Source of the DNA: Vulcanimicrobiota bacterium | GTDB taxonomy: Bacteria; Vulcanimicrobiota; Vulcanimicrobiia; Vulcanimicrobiales; Vulcanimicrobiaceae | DNA: 55,991 nucleotides | Reading direction: 5' to 3' | Assembly (NCBI GenBank): GCA_003140215.1 | Contig: PLJL01000004.1 | Location: 2,310,863 to 2,366,853, forward strand | Shown here: positions 12,038-19,680 of the stretch, in pieces | Layout: the number at the start of each line of letters is the position of its first letter | How positions within the stretch are numbered: the stretch's first letter is position 1 | Notes under the pieces: model-generated | The model's input: only the letters and a program-made list of their open reading frames with translations | Databases searched by the model: none | Told to the model about the DNA's origin: nothing | Translations under genes and position numbers: made by a program

Positions 12038-12112
12038 CCCCTCGAAGCTTCCGACGCGTGAGGCGCGCTCCTTGCGCCGATCCGACCGGGCACGCGGCGG
12101 CGTACCACGGGC
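12038..12112. promoter_or_regulatory. Divergent intergenic region
   Basis: This 75-base gap must hold the start signals for both the FAD oxidoreductase/GT2 operon (minus) and the small secreted protein (plus). No clear -35/-10 pair or operator is visible by eye. Confidence 0.35.
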
Positions 12113-12457
12113 ATGAACAAGCTCCTCACCACCGTCGCCCTTGCGGCGCTGGTCGCTTTGCCGGCGATCGCCGCGACGGCCGCTGAGACGACGACCGCAC
12201 CGGCACGCTTCACCGTGATCGATGCCGACGGCCGGGTCATCGGCGAACTGGTTACCGCACGCGGCGAAACGCTGCGCCTGCGCGTCATCGGTAACGCGGC
12301 CGCGGTCGCGCAGCCGCTCATCCCCGCCAAAGATCTTCGCACGGACCGCACGTTCCACCCCGACTACTCACACGCGCTCTCGGCGGGCCAGATGTCCGCA
12401 GCGTGGCAGGCCGAGCTGGATCGCCTCTTCCCGCCGGTCGTGACCGGCGGCGGTTAG
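12113..12457 (+). CDS. Small secreted protein (hypothetical)
   Basis: A 114-residue protein with a signal peptide (MNKLLTTVALAALVALPAIAATAAE) and a short mature domain (FTVIDADGRVIGELVTARGETLRLRVIGN) that looks like a beta hairpin followed by a helical tail. No family is recognised. It is divergent from the FAD oxidoreductase and its end lies nine bases from the end of the convergent hydrolase gene. Confidence 0.6.
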   Translation: MNKLLTTVALAALVALPAIAATAAETTTAPARFTVIDADGRVIGELVTARGETLRLRVIGNAAAVAQPLIPAKDLRTDRTFHPDYSHALSAGQMSAAWQAELDRLFPPVVTGGG

Positions 12458-12466
12458 CACCCGTCG

Positions 12467-13309
12467 CTACGCCCGCAACGTAAACTCTGCCAGCTCCGCA
12501 TTGAAGCGCTCCGCGGCTTCATAGAACACCGCGTGGCCGGCCTCGGGGTAGAGCGACAGCTGTGCCCCGCGAATGCCGGCCGCGATGTGTCGGGCCGAAT
12601 CGGAATGGACGATACGGTCGCGCTCGCCCTGGCTGACGAGCACCGGCACGGTGATGCCGGCCAGAACGTCGTCGTTGCGAATCTTTCGTTCGAACAGCGC
12701 CTTGCGAACGCGCGGCGGCGTCATGAGGTTGAGCCCGAGAAAGGCCAACTCGTCGCGAAACGGCAGCGGCGCGGCGACGCAGTTCCGCACGAAGCGGCGC
12801 ATCGCAGTCGCCGCATCCTCGGCGGCCTCGCTGAAAATGTGCGGCTGGTCGGAGGCGTCGTCGGGCCACACGTCATCCCACCCGTCGCCGCCGCCCTGAT
12901 AGTCGACCTTGACGCCGCGATCGACGGCGGCGGCGGCGAAGTTGATGCCCCGAATAGCCTGCTGACCGTAGTGCCGCAGATAGTCGCAGATCACATAGCC
13001 GCCGTACGACCAGCCGGTGAGCACGGGCCGGTCGGCCTGCAGCGTCTCGATCACCGCGTTGATGTCCGCGGCCCACAGCGCGGGGTCGTCGTAGCCCGCG
13101 ACCGGTTTTTCGGAGTCGCCATGTCCGCGCAGATCGAGCGCGAGCAGCCGGAAGCGTTCGCGTAACGCCGGGGCGTTGAGCTGGCGGGTCCAGCTGGCAT
13201 GGCTCCGCGACCAGCCGTGAATGAACAGGATCGGCAACCCGGCCGGGTTGCCCGTCTCAAAAACGTGCAACGCCGCGCCGCCGCCGCCCGCGACCGAGTG
13301 GAGCTTCAC
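12467..13309 (-). CDS. Alpha/beta hydrolase
   Basis: A 280-residue alpha/beta-hydrolase. It shows the oxyanion motif LFIHGWSRSHASW, the nucleophile elbow GWSYGGYV, a late Asp segment (VLVSQGERDRIVHSD) and the catalytic His in EAGHAVF. The GTG at 13309 is preferred: GGAGG lies just upstream and only one base separates it from the stop of the HAD gene. Such enzymes include esterases, haloperoxidase-like and C-C hydrolases; the substrate cannot be read from sequence. It is coupled to the HAD phosphatase. Confidence 0.87.
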   Translation of the reverse strand: MKLHSVAGGGGAALHVFETGNPAGLPILFIHGWSRSHASWTRQLNAPALRERFRLLALDLRGHGDSEKPVAGYDDPALWAADINAVIETLQADRPVLTGWSYGGYVICDYLRHYGQQAIRGINFAAAAVDRGVKVDYQGGGDGWDDVWPDDASDQPHIFSEAAEDAATAMRRFVRNCVAAPLPFRDELAFLGLNLMTPPRVRKALFERKIRNDDVLAGITVPVLVSQGERDRIVHSDSARHIAAGIRGAQLSLYPEAGHAVFYEAAERFNAELAEFTLRA

Positions 13310-13310
13310 A

Positions 13311-13931
13311 TCATCCTCCCGAACCGGAAAGCGCCGCGGCGATCGCGTGAAAGTCGCCGAACGGCTCGTAGCGGACGCCTTGTGCGTCGAGATAGCGCGC
13401 CAGGCCGTCCCGTGCGAAGACACGGTCGGCGGCGAGCGCCGCGCAGCGGTCGGAGTATCCGTCTCCGACGTAGGTGACGGGGCCGCGTGGCAGCGCGCCG
13501 CGCTTGCACGGCTGGCCGCAGGTCGCGCAGTCGGAATCCGACGTCCAGCGGATGCGCCAGCCCTCCGGGCGGGGCTCGACGCGATTCGCACGCACCCGAG
13601 CACTCACGCCTTCACGCTCCAAGACCGGTTCGATCGTCTCGTGAAAGCTCGAGGACAGGATCAGCGGATCGAAGCGTTCGACCAACGCAGCGAAGCCCGG
13701 CCTGACCCGGGCGTGCTCGCGCAAGAAGGCGACGACGTCGTCGAGCGGCGCTCGCAGCAGCGCGAACTCGCGCTCCATCACCTGGCGGTGCGTGACGGTG
13801 CCCGCGGCCAGCTTGGCGTCGAGTTCGGCCTCGAGCCGGCCTAGCACCGCCGGGTCGACGAAGCGTTCGAGCGTGAGCAAGAGCGTGTCGCGCTCGGTTA
13901 CGGTGCCGTCCCAATCGATGACCAGCTGCAA
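13311..13931 (-). CDS. HAD-family phosphatase (MtnX/SerB-like)
   Basis: A 206-residue HAD-superfamily phosphatase. DWDGTVTERD is the catalytic DxD motif at the extreme N-terminus, the Ser motif is ILSSSFHET, and VGDGYSDRC is the late acidic motif. CATCGQPCKR resembles the cysteine segment of MtnX-type enzymes of methionine salvage. The TTG at 13931 is the only start that leaves the catalytic strand intact, and no good Shine-Dalgarno precedes it. The 220 bases upstream are GC-rich and structured, with no identified riboswitch. Confidence 0.78.
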   Translation of the reverse strand: MQLVIDWDGTVTERDTLLLTLERFVDPAVLGRLEAELDAKLAAGTVTHRQVMEREFALLRAPLDDVVAFLREHARVRPGFAALVERFDPLILSSSFHETIEPVLEREGVSARVRANRVEPRPEGWRIRWTSDSDCATCGQPCKRGALPRGPVTYVGDGYSDRCAALAADRVFARDGLARYLDAQGVRYEPFGDFHAIAAALSGSGG

Positions 13932-14152
13932 GCGCTACAGGTCGGACGTTTTCTCGCCAGCTCCTGTCCCGGCAGTCGGCCGGTCGATCGCTTTCGGCCT
14001 ACCGGGCGGCGCAGGCAGGCCTCGACGCCGGCAGCCCGAGCGTGCGGGGCTCACAGAATCCGGCCGGCCCTAGAACTCCCCCCGGCGGGCGCCGATAGAG
14101 AAAGTGCTGGGGTCGTGACTTCAGCGGCATTGTGAGGCATGGGGGCATTCAA

Positions 14153-14272
14153 ATGCGGAGATCCCAGCAGCGACGTACCGGTGTTTCGAGTCTGGCATTT
14201 CCGACGATCGTCCTCGCACTCGCGCTGCTGCTGGACCTGGCACTCGCGGTCTGGAATTGGGTTTCGACCTAG
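14153..14272 (+). CDS. Possible 39-residue single-helix membrane protein
   Basis: A short frame with a basic head (MRRSQQRRTG) and one strongly hydrophobic helix (TIVLALALLLDLALAVW). The head-then-helix layout is what a positive-inside membrane microprotein would show. No clear Shine-Dalgarno lies before the ATG and nothing adjacent explains it, so it may be chance. Confidence 0.35.
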   Translation: MRRSQQRRTGVSSLAFPTIVLALALLLDLALAVWNWVST

Positions 14273-14398
14273 CCCCCGCCCGCTTCGTAAATAGCCGATC
14301 AAGTTTCTGGATCAAGGAAGTAGACAGGCTTGCGGCCGGTAGGGTCCGGTGCTATTGTCCTGTCCCGGGTGCGCGTGTGCTGGGGAGGCGCACGTATC

Positions 14399-14824
14399 AT
14401 GGAGGCTCGCGCCACAGCTCTGACGTTCGACGATTTCGTTTACGAGATCGCCGAGATGTTGCCGGCCCTGTTGCCGCAGGTGCGCGTCCTACGGACGTCG
14501 CCCACGGTGCTATGCCGTCGCGCGACGGCTACGGCCGAGATCTATCCGATCTCGCACAACGAGGCGGTCGTTCTGCTGTCGCGCAACAACGTCGTCGAGT
14601 TACACGGAACGATTCTGTTCACCACGAGCGCGCTCAACAATACGGTTGCCGACCTGGTCGGCTTCTTCTGCGGCGCGTCGGTGAGCACGCTGTCGATCTA
14701 CCGGCATCCCGGTCCAAAACCCAAGCAGCGCCGGCGCGCTCCGCGCTGGGGCGATCAGGTGCCGATGCGCATGCGCAAGCTCAGCGAAGTCTCCCCGACC
14801 AGGACCCGCGCCGCGTCGTCCTGA
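14399..14824 (+). CDS. Conserved-looking hypothetical protein
   Basis: A 141-residue protein beginning MEARATALTFDDFVYEIAEM; GGGGAGG about ten bases before the ATG at 14399 supports this start over the earlier ATG at 14330. The first ~100 residues look globular and mixed alpha/beta; the end is very basic (KPKQRRRAPRWG), suggesting nucleic-acid or membrane-surface contact. No family is recognised. It lies alone, directly upstream of tRNA-Ala(GGC). Confidence 0.6.
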   Translation: MEARATALTFDDFVYEIAEMLPALLPQVRVLRTSPTVLCRRATATAEIYPISHNEAVVLLSRNNVVELHGTILFTTSALNNTVADLVGFFCGASVSTLSIYRHPGPKPKQRRRAPRWGDQVPMRMRKLSEVSPTRTRAASS

Positions 14825-14842
14825 ATTGACGTCGGTCGACGC

Positions 14843-14918
14843 GGGGGATTAGCTCAGCTGGTAGAGCACTTGCATGGCATGCAAGGGGTCAGGAGTTCGA
14901 GTCTCCTATCCTCCACCA
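14843..14918 (+). tRNA. tRNA-Ala (GGC)
   Basis: GGGGGAT pairs with ATCCTCC (one G.T pair); anticodon GGC at 14876-14878 in the loop ATGGCAT; ACCA end encoded. Confidence 0.97.
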
Positions 14919-14921
14919 ATC

Positions 14922-14946
14922 AAAGCCCGCAACGCGGGCTTTTTGC
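14922..14946 (+). terminator. Rho-independent terminator after tRNA-Ala(GGC)
   Basis: Perfect stem AAAGCCCGC / GCGGGCTTT with an AAC loop, followed by TTTGCTT. Confidence 0.9.
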
Positions 14947-15018
14947 TTGCTCGACACGTGCTGCACCGCGGCCGCGATATCGCGCAGGATCGCCCGAGCG
15001 CTCGCGGTACATTTCTCC

Positions 15019-15633
15019 ATGCGTACTGCATCCATTCTCATCGCAGCGCTCGCCATCGCTGTGGCCGGCTGCAACAACTCCTCGCCGACGCCGCCCGGCG
15101 GCACCCCGGGCGTAGCTCCGACACCGACGGTGACGCTGCGCGCACCGGGCACCGGGACGGTGCCGGCGCTGGTCGTGACCAGCACCGCTTTCGCGACCAA
15201 CACCACCGTGCCGACACCCGAAGCGCAAAACGGGTGCGGCGGCACCAACGTCTCGCCGGACCTGACGTGGACCGGGGCTCCCGCGGCGACCAAGAGCTTC
15301 GCCATCACGGAGTTCGACGCGGACGCGCCGACCGGGACCGGATTCTGGCATTGGGTCCTCTACAACATCCCGCCGAACGTCACAAGCATCGCCGCAGGTG
15401 CCGGAACCAACCCGCCGGCGGGAACGTCCGGCCTGAGCGACTACGGCAGCTTGGGCTACGGCGGTCCGTGCCCGCCCGTCGGTGACGGCACGCATCACTA
15501 CGCGTTCACGATCAGCGCGCTCGACACGCTGCTGACGGGGATGCCGCCGTCGACCACCGGCGCCTTCCTGACGTTCAACATGCGCGGCCACATCATCGCT
15601 CAAGGGACGTATCTCGGACTGTTCTCGCGCTAG
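15019..15633 (+). CDS. PEBP/YbhB-type lipoprotein
   Basis: A 204-residue protein. The start at 15019 gives a lipoprotein signal (ASILIAALAIAVAGCNN), so the mature form is anchored by a lipidated Cys, followed by a Pro/Thr linker. From about residue 70 it matches the phosphatidylethanolamine-binding (YbhB/YbcL) family: SPDLTWTGAP, FDADAPTGTGFWHWVLYNIP and HHYAFTISALD. Family members bind small anionic ligands; the bacterial role is mostly unknown. It stands alone between tRNA-Ala and rnpB. Confidence 0.85.
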   Translation: MRTASILIAALAIAVAGCNNSSPTPPGGTPGVAPTPTVTLRAPGTGTVPALVVTSTAFATNTTVPTPEAQNGCGGTNVSPDLTWTGAPAATKSFAITEFDADAPTGTGFWHWVLYNIPPNVTSIAAGAGTNPPAGTSGLSDYGSLGYGGPCPPVGDGTHHYAFTISALDTLLTGMPPSTTGAFLTFNMRGHIIAQGTYLGLFSR

Positions 15634-15693
15634 CGCGATCGCTGCCGCGGGCTCGACGGATTGCGGAACCACGATACTTCAGGTACGCTCGGG

Positions 15694-16100
15694 CTCGCGG
15701 AGGACGCCGGGTCGTCGCGGCGCGCGAGCGTCGAGGAACGTCCGGGCTCCATCGGGCAGGGTGCAGGATAACGTCCTGTCGGGGCAACTCGAAGGAAAGT
15801 GCCACAGAAACATACCGCCGCCGTGCCGGAGCTTGTCGAAGGCGCGGCGGTAAGGGTGAAATCGTGCGGTAAGAGCGCACGGCGCTCCGCGGTGACGCGG
15901 GCGCGGGTAAACCCCACCTGGAGCAAGACTGCTCATTTCTTCGACCGGCTCGGGATGACCGAGTCGGTCGGAGCCGCCGGCCCGGCGGAACGAGCAAACG
16001 TCGCACCGAGGTCGGCCGTGAGGCCGGCCCCAGAGAGATGACGACCACGGCCTCTTCGGAGGCTTTGACAGAATCCGGCGTACAGGCGCCCTCCGCGCCT
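15694..16100 (+). ncRNA. rnpB: RNase P RNA
   Basis: The catalytic RNA that trims the 5' ends of tRNA precursors. The universal P4 region is present (GAGGAACGTCCGGGCTCC followed by GGGCAGGGTGC), as are AAGGGTGAAA with TGCGGTAAGAGCGCAC, GGTAAACCCCACC with GGAGCAAG, and the 3' hallmark GACAGAATCCGGC. P1 can be drawn by eye: CGCGGAGGACGC (15696-15707) pairs with GCGCCCTCCGCG (16086-16097) with one mismatch, fixing both ends to within a few bases. The layout is that of the common A type. The P12 arm carries an unusual repeat-like tip. Confidence 0.92.
15825..15843. repeat. Dispersed-repeat copy inside rnpB (P12 arm)
   Basis: GCCGGAGCTTGTCGAAGGC differs from the consensus CCTGAGCTTGTCGAAGG by one base in the core. 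It forms the tip of the CCGCCG.../...CGGCGG arm of RNase P RNA. Confidence 0.6.
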
Positions 16101-16213
16101 TCTCCCGAAACACATACATCACCGATCGAGACGCTGCGGCGCACCATCGATGCGGCGTCGTGGGCGCGCGGCGTCGCGCCGCAACCGGCGGGGTCGCTTC
16201 CCGGTTTCGGAGA

Positions 16214-16624
16214 ATGATGTCCACCGTGGCCCACTTCACCAAGGACCAAACGGTCGAGCAGGCGTTCAAGACACATGCCGGGGCCAAGCGCGTCTTCGCG
16301 CGGTTCCACCTCGGCGGCTGCTCGCACTGTTCGATCAGCGAGACCGAGACGATCGAGCAGGTCAGCGAAGGCTACGGCATCCCGCTGGGCCTGCTCATGG
16401 CGGACCTCGAGAAGCTGTTCGAGCAGCCTGCGCTCGAGGTCGGCGACACGGTCAAGCTGCCCGACGAGATTCGCGCGAAGATCCCGCAGCTCGCCAGCGT
16501 TCAGGAGTTCGGAAAGGTCACCGACCTCGCGGCCGGCGCCTATACCGTGGTGTTCGGCGAGGTCCGCCTGCAAGGTCTGGCCGAGGACTTCATCAAGGTC
16601 GACGCCACCGCCGTCCCGGCATAG
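16214..16624 (+). CDS. DUF1858-type disulfide/redox domain protein
   Basis: A 136-residue protein whose first ~65 residues match the DUF1858 domain (the small helical domain found with hybrid-cluster proteins): FTKDQTVEQAFKTHAGAKRVFARFHLGGCSHC, with the CxxC-like pair in GGCSHCSI, then TIEQVSEGYGI. The remainder (GDTVKLPDEIRAKIPQ onward) is a small beta domain of unknown role. A second in-frame ATG lies at 16217; GGAG at 16209 fits either. The family is thought to use its cysteines in redox or metal chemistry; the partner here is unknown. Confidence 0.78.
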   Translation: MMSTVAHFTKDQTVEQAFKTHAGAKRVFARFHLGGCSHCSISETETIEQVSEGYGIPLGLLMADLEKLFEQPALEVGDTVKLPDEIRAKIPQLASVQEFGKVTDLAAGAYTVVFGEVRLQGLAEDFIKVDATAVPA

Positions 16625-16667
16625 AGCTCGCCCGCGCCACCCTGCCGCCCTTCGGAGCGGCGCTGCA

Positions 16668-17045
16668 TTATAGCGCCTTACGGTCGGCGAAGGACTCGTC
16701 GGTGCCGTGCCAGTGCGTCAGCTCGACCTCGCCCGCTTTCCAGCAGAGATACACCGGCCTGCCTTCGCGCATCGACGGGAAGTCGAGCAGGCCCAGATCA
16801 AGGTCCTTTACAACGCAGCCGTGCGCTTCGATGCGGTTGATCAGCCGCACGATCTCGGCTTTAAGCTCGGTGAAGGTGCGCGAGCGCCGGCGCTCGCGCG
16901 CAGGGTCGGAACGGCCCGTGCGCAGGGCCGGGTCGGATTCGAGCAAGCGGATGGCCAGGTCGCGCCGCTTCTCCCAGAGCTCCTCGAGCAGGGGCTCCAG
17001 CACCGGGATGAGGGCGTTGGCTTTCTCGGCCGAAAAGAGCTTCAT
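16668..17045 (-). CDS. DUF2203 family protein
   Basis: A 125-residue protein of the DUF2203 family: MKLFSAEKANALIPVLEPLL at the start, a central helical coiled region with an Arg-rich loop, then IEAHGCVVKDLDLGLLDFPS and VYLCWKAGE with ELTHWH at the end. The C-terminal Cys/His positions are conserved in the family and could bind a metal. Function unknown. Its ATG abuts the rapZ ATG on the other strand (CATATG at 17043-17048), so each gene's ribosome-binding region lies inside the other's coding sequence. Confidence 0.85.
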   Translation of the reverse strand: MKLFSAEKANALIPVLEPLLEELWEKRRDLAIRLLESDPALRTGRSDPARERRRSRTFTELKAEIVRLINRIEAHGCVVKDLDLGLLDFPSMREGRPVYLCWKAGEVELTHWHGTDESFADRKAL

Positions 17046-17900
17046 ATGCGCCGTCTCGTCATCGTAACGGGGCTCTCGGGTGCAGGCAAGAGCCAGGCAA
17101 TGAAATCGCTGGAAGACTTTGGGTTCGCCTGTCTCGATAACGCGCCGCCGGTCCTGGCACGTTCCTTCGTCACGCTCGCCGCAGAGGCGGGGTACGTGAA
17201 CGCCGCGCTGGCGCTCGACGTGCGCACGTTGGGCCCGTTCGGCGAGGCCGTCGCGGCGCTCGACGAGTTGGAAGCGGCCGGCTTTCGCACCGACGTCCTG
17301 TTCCTCGACGCCGAGGACGAAACGCTGATCAGGCGCTACAGCGAGACGCGCCGCCGCCATCCGTACGGGCAAACCGGGACCGGCCTCGCCGAGGCGATCG
17401 CGGCAGAGCGCGCCTCGCTCGCCGCATTGCGCGACCGTGCCGGGTTCGTGTGGGACACGACGCGCCTCACGCTGGGTCAGCTCAAGGACCGCATCGGCAC
17501 GACCTTTGCGGGCGCCGACGCCCGCCGGTTGCGGGTTTCCGTCGTCGCCTTCGGCTTCAAGTACGGCGTCCCGCTCGATGCCGATCTGGTCTTCGACGTA
17601 CGCTTTCTTCCCAATCCCAACTACGTCGAAGGACTGCGCGAGCTCACCGGCGCCGACGCCGCTGTCGCCGCCTACCTCGAAGCGATCCCCGATACCGAGG
17701 ACTTCGTCGCGCGCTTGTTCCCGCTGCTCGACTTCTTGATCCCGCGCTACGAGCACGAGGGGAAGTCGCAAGTGACGATTGCGATCGGCTGCACCGGCGG
17801 ACGGCACCGCAGCGTGTATCTCGGGCGCCGGCTCCAACAGCATCTCGCCGAGACCAGCGCTGCGCCTGCGACCTTCGAAGCGCGCGACGTGAACCGATGA
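17046..17900 (+). CDS. rapZ: RNase adapter / nucleotide-binding protein RapZ
   Basis: A 284-residue RapZ/YvcJ family protein. The P-loop is GLSGAGKS at residues 9-16, followed by ALDVRT, the FLDAEDETLIRRYSETRRRHP block and the C-terminal IGCTGGRHRS signature of the glucosamine-6-phosphate/RNA-binding domain. In Enterobacteria RapZ controls GlmS through RNase E; in Gram-positives it sits with yvcK, as here. It overlaps yvcK by four bases (ATGA). It has the normal family length. Confidence 0.95.
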   Translation: MRRLVIVTGLSGAGKSQAMKSLEDFGFACLDNAPPVLARSFVTLAAEAGYVNAALALDVRTLGPFGEAVAALDELEAAGFRTDVLFLDAEDETLIRRYSETRRRHPYGQTGTGLAEAIAAERASLAALRDRAGFVWDTTRLTLGQLKDRIGTTFAGADARRLRVSVVAFGFKYGVPLDADLVFDVRFLPNPNYVEGLRELTGADAAVAAYLEAIPDTEDFVARLFPLLDFLIPRYEHEGKSQVTIAIGCTGGRHRSVYLGRRLQQHLAETSAAPATFEARDVNR

Positions 17901-19240
17901 GGCGCTTCGCGCGGTCGATCAACATCGCGCGCTGGCTGCAGCCCGGGCTCGGCGTAAAGCGCTGGCTCTTGCTGGCGGCGCTGGGTGCGACGCTTTTCGT
18001 CAACGGCGTTTCGCGCTACCTCACCGACGAAGGCACAACGCTGCGCGTCAACGAGTTCGTCGACTGGCTCGTCTCGGAGTTCTTTCCGCCCGGGTATCTC
18101 TCGTGGATCTTCATGGTCCTGGGTGCACTGCTCGTCGCGCTGGGGATCTGGCGCTGGCTCAACGCGATCGTGACCGCGGTCGCGCCGTACGGTACCGACG
18201 ACGTGATCGGCGCGATCCGCGGACGGCGCCTCGAGCGCGGCTACAAGATCGTGGTCGTCGGCGGCGGCACCGGCTTGTCGACGATGCTGCGCGGGCTCAA
18301 AAAGTTCACCACCAAGCTCTCGGCGGTCGTCACCGTGAGCGATGACGGCGGCTCGTCGGGCCGCCTGCAAAAAGAACTCGGCGTGCTGCCGCCGGGCGAC
18401 ATCCGCAACTGCCTCGTCGCGCTCGCCGACGACGAGGCGCTGGTGACCGAGCTTTTCCGCTATCGGTTCTCCGAAGGTGAAGGGCTCAGCGGACACTCCT
18501 TCGGGAACCTCTTCCTGGCCGCCATGACCGGCATCACCGGAAATTTCGACGAGGCCATCAAGGTATCGAGCCGCGTGCTCAACGTCAAAGGGCGCGTGCT
18601 GCCCTCGACGCTGGCCGTGGCGCGCTTGTGCGCTAAGATGAGCGACGGAACCGTCGTCGAGGGCGAATCGCAGATCACCCACGCGCGTGGAACGATCGAG
18701 GAAGTGTACCTCGACCCCCCGCATGCTCCGCCGCTCGACGAAGTCATCACCGCGATTCGCGAGGCCGACGCGATCGTGCTCGGCCCCGGTTCGCTCTACA
18801 CCTCGATCATGCCGAACCTGCTCGTCGACCGGATCGGCCGTGAGATCGAAGCCGCGGCGGGGGTGAAGATTTACGTCTGCAACGTGATGACCCAACCCGG
18901 CGAAACCGACGGGTACACCGCGTCGGCCCACATCCGCGCGCTGCTGCGCGGCGCCGGTGCGAACGTGTGCGAGATCGCGGTCGTCAACGACGAGCTCCCG
19001 CACAAGCTGCGCGACGAGTACGCCGAAGAGGGCCAGTTCCCGGTCGCGGTCGACGAAGAGCAGCTACGCGGTCTGGGCGTGAAGCTCGTGCGCGCCAACG
19101 TGATCAGCGAAACGCAGACCGTGCGCCACGACAGCGACCGGCTCGCCGCGGTCGTCGTCGGCATCATCGACGAAGCCGTCGCCGAGCGGGCGTCGTACGT
19201 GCGCTTCCGTCAGAGCGCGACGCCCGCCCCGACCGCGTGA
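17897..19240 (+). CDS. yvcK: YvcK/CofD-like protein with N-terminal membrane helices
   Basis: A 447-residue protein. Residues 1-110 add two transmembrane helices (WLLLAALGATLFVNGVS; YLSWIFMVLGALLVALGIW). From about 115 comes the YvcK/CofD fold: VVGGGTGLSTMLRGLK, VTVSDDGGSSGRLQKE, PPGDIRNCLVALA, GNLFLAAMT and VLGPGSLYTSIMPNLL. YvcK binds UDP-GlcNAc and governs gluconeogenic growth and cell shape in Bacillus. The N-terminal anchor would tie it to the cytoplasmic membrane. No whiA follows, unlike in Gram-positives. Translationally coupled to rapZ. Confidence 0.93.
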   Translation: MRRFARSINIARWLQPGLGVKRWLLLAALGATLFVNGVSRYLTDEGTTLRVNEFVDWLVSEFFPPGYLSWIFMVLGALLVALGIWRWLNAIVTAVAPYGTDDVIGAIRGRRLERGYKIVVVGGGTGLSTMLRGLKKFTTKLSAVVTVSDDGGSSGRLQKELGVLPPGDIRNCLVALADDEALVTELFRYRFSEGEGLSGHSFGNLFLAAMTGITGNFDEAIKVSSRVLNVKGRVLPSTLAVARLCAKMSDGTVVEGESQITHARGTIEEVYLDPPHAPPLDEVITAIREADAIVLGPGSLYTSIMPNLLVDRIGREIEAAAGVKIYVCNVMTQPGETDGYTASAHIRALLRGAGANVCEIAVVNDELPHKLRDEYAEEGQFPVAVDEEQLRGLGVKLVRANVISETQTVRHDSDRLAAVVVGIIDEAVAERASYVRFRQSATPAPTA

Positions 19241-19241
19241 T

Positions 19242-19676
19242 TCAGTTCCTGACGCGTTGACTGCGTATCTCGACGTATTTTCCCCCGCGGTACGCGTAGG
19301 TAATCACGTCGCTGACCGCGGCGCTGTCGTGCGACCGCACCACGATCTGCGGCAGCGGCTTCGCCGGCCGCGGGTCGGCGCGCCACCCCAGCCCGACGAG
19401 CAGCACACGCGGCGCTCCGGTGCCGTAGCGGATCACGTATTGCTGACAGTTGTGCTCGCCGCAGATGCAGCGCGCATGCACCGCGAACAGCACGACGGAG
19501 TCAGCGCCAAGGTGGCCGATCGTTCTGATCCGCGTGTCGACGACGGCCTGGCGCAGCTCGCCCGGCGCGCAGGCGCCGGCCATCGGGTCCTGCGAGACCA
19601 CGGCGAGCACCGCCGCGTGTCCGGCGTCGAGCGAGGCCGTTGCGAGCAGCGCGGCGCCCAGGAACAATGCGAGCAT
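19242..19676 (-). CDS. Secreted hypothetical protein
   Basis: A 144-residue protein with a signal peptide (MLALFLGAALLATASLDAGHA). Its mature part has four cysteines, including a tight ARCICGEHNCQQY group. It is probably disulfide-bonded or metal-binding outside the cytoplasm. No family recognised. It begins four bases after the glycerate kinase stop in the same direction (operon), and its stop lies one base from the end of the convergent yvcK gene. Confidence 0.6.
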   Translation of the reverse strand: MLALFLGAALLATASLDAGHAAVLAVVSQDPMAGACAPGELRQAVVDTRIRTIGHLGADSVVLFAVHARCICGEHNCQQYVIRYGTGAPRVLLVGLGWRADPRPAKPLPQIVVRSHDSAAVSDVITYAYRGGKYVEIRSQRVRN

Positions 19677-19680
19677 GGCG

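Noticed and set aside
13932..14152. Possible riboswitch in the GC-rich leader of the HAD/hydrolase operon
   Set aside because: Several hairpins can be drawn, but no motif of a riboswitch class I know was recognised on either strand.
15935..15975. CTTCGACCGGCTCGGGATGACC as another dispersed-repeat copy
   Set aside because: It is better explained as one side of a long paired arm within RNase P RNA; it differs from the repeat at several core bases.
16038..16217. A 59-codon frame whose TGA overlaps the ATG of the DUF1858 gene, resembling a coupled small gene
   Set aside because: Its first third lies inside the RNase P RNA 3' domain, including the GACAGAATCCGGC hallmark, so the open frame is most likely a by-product of high GC.
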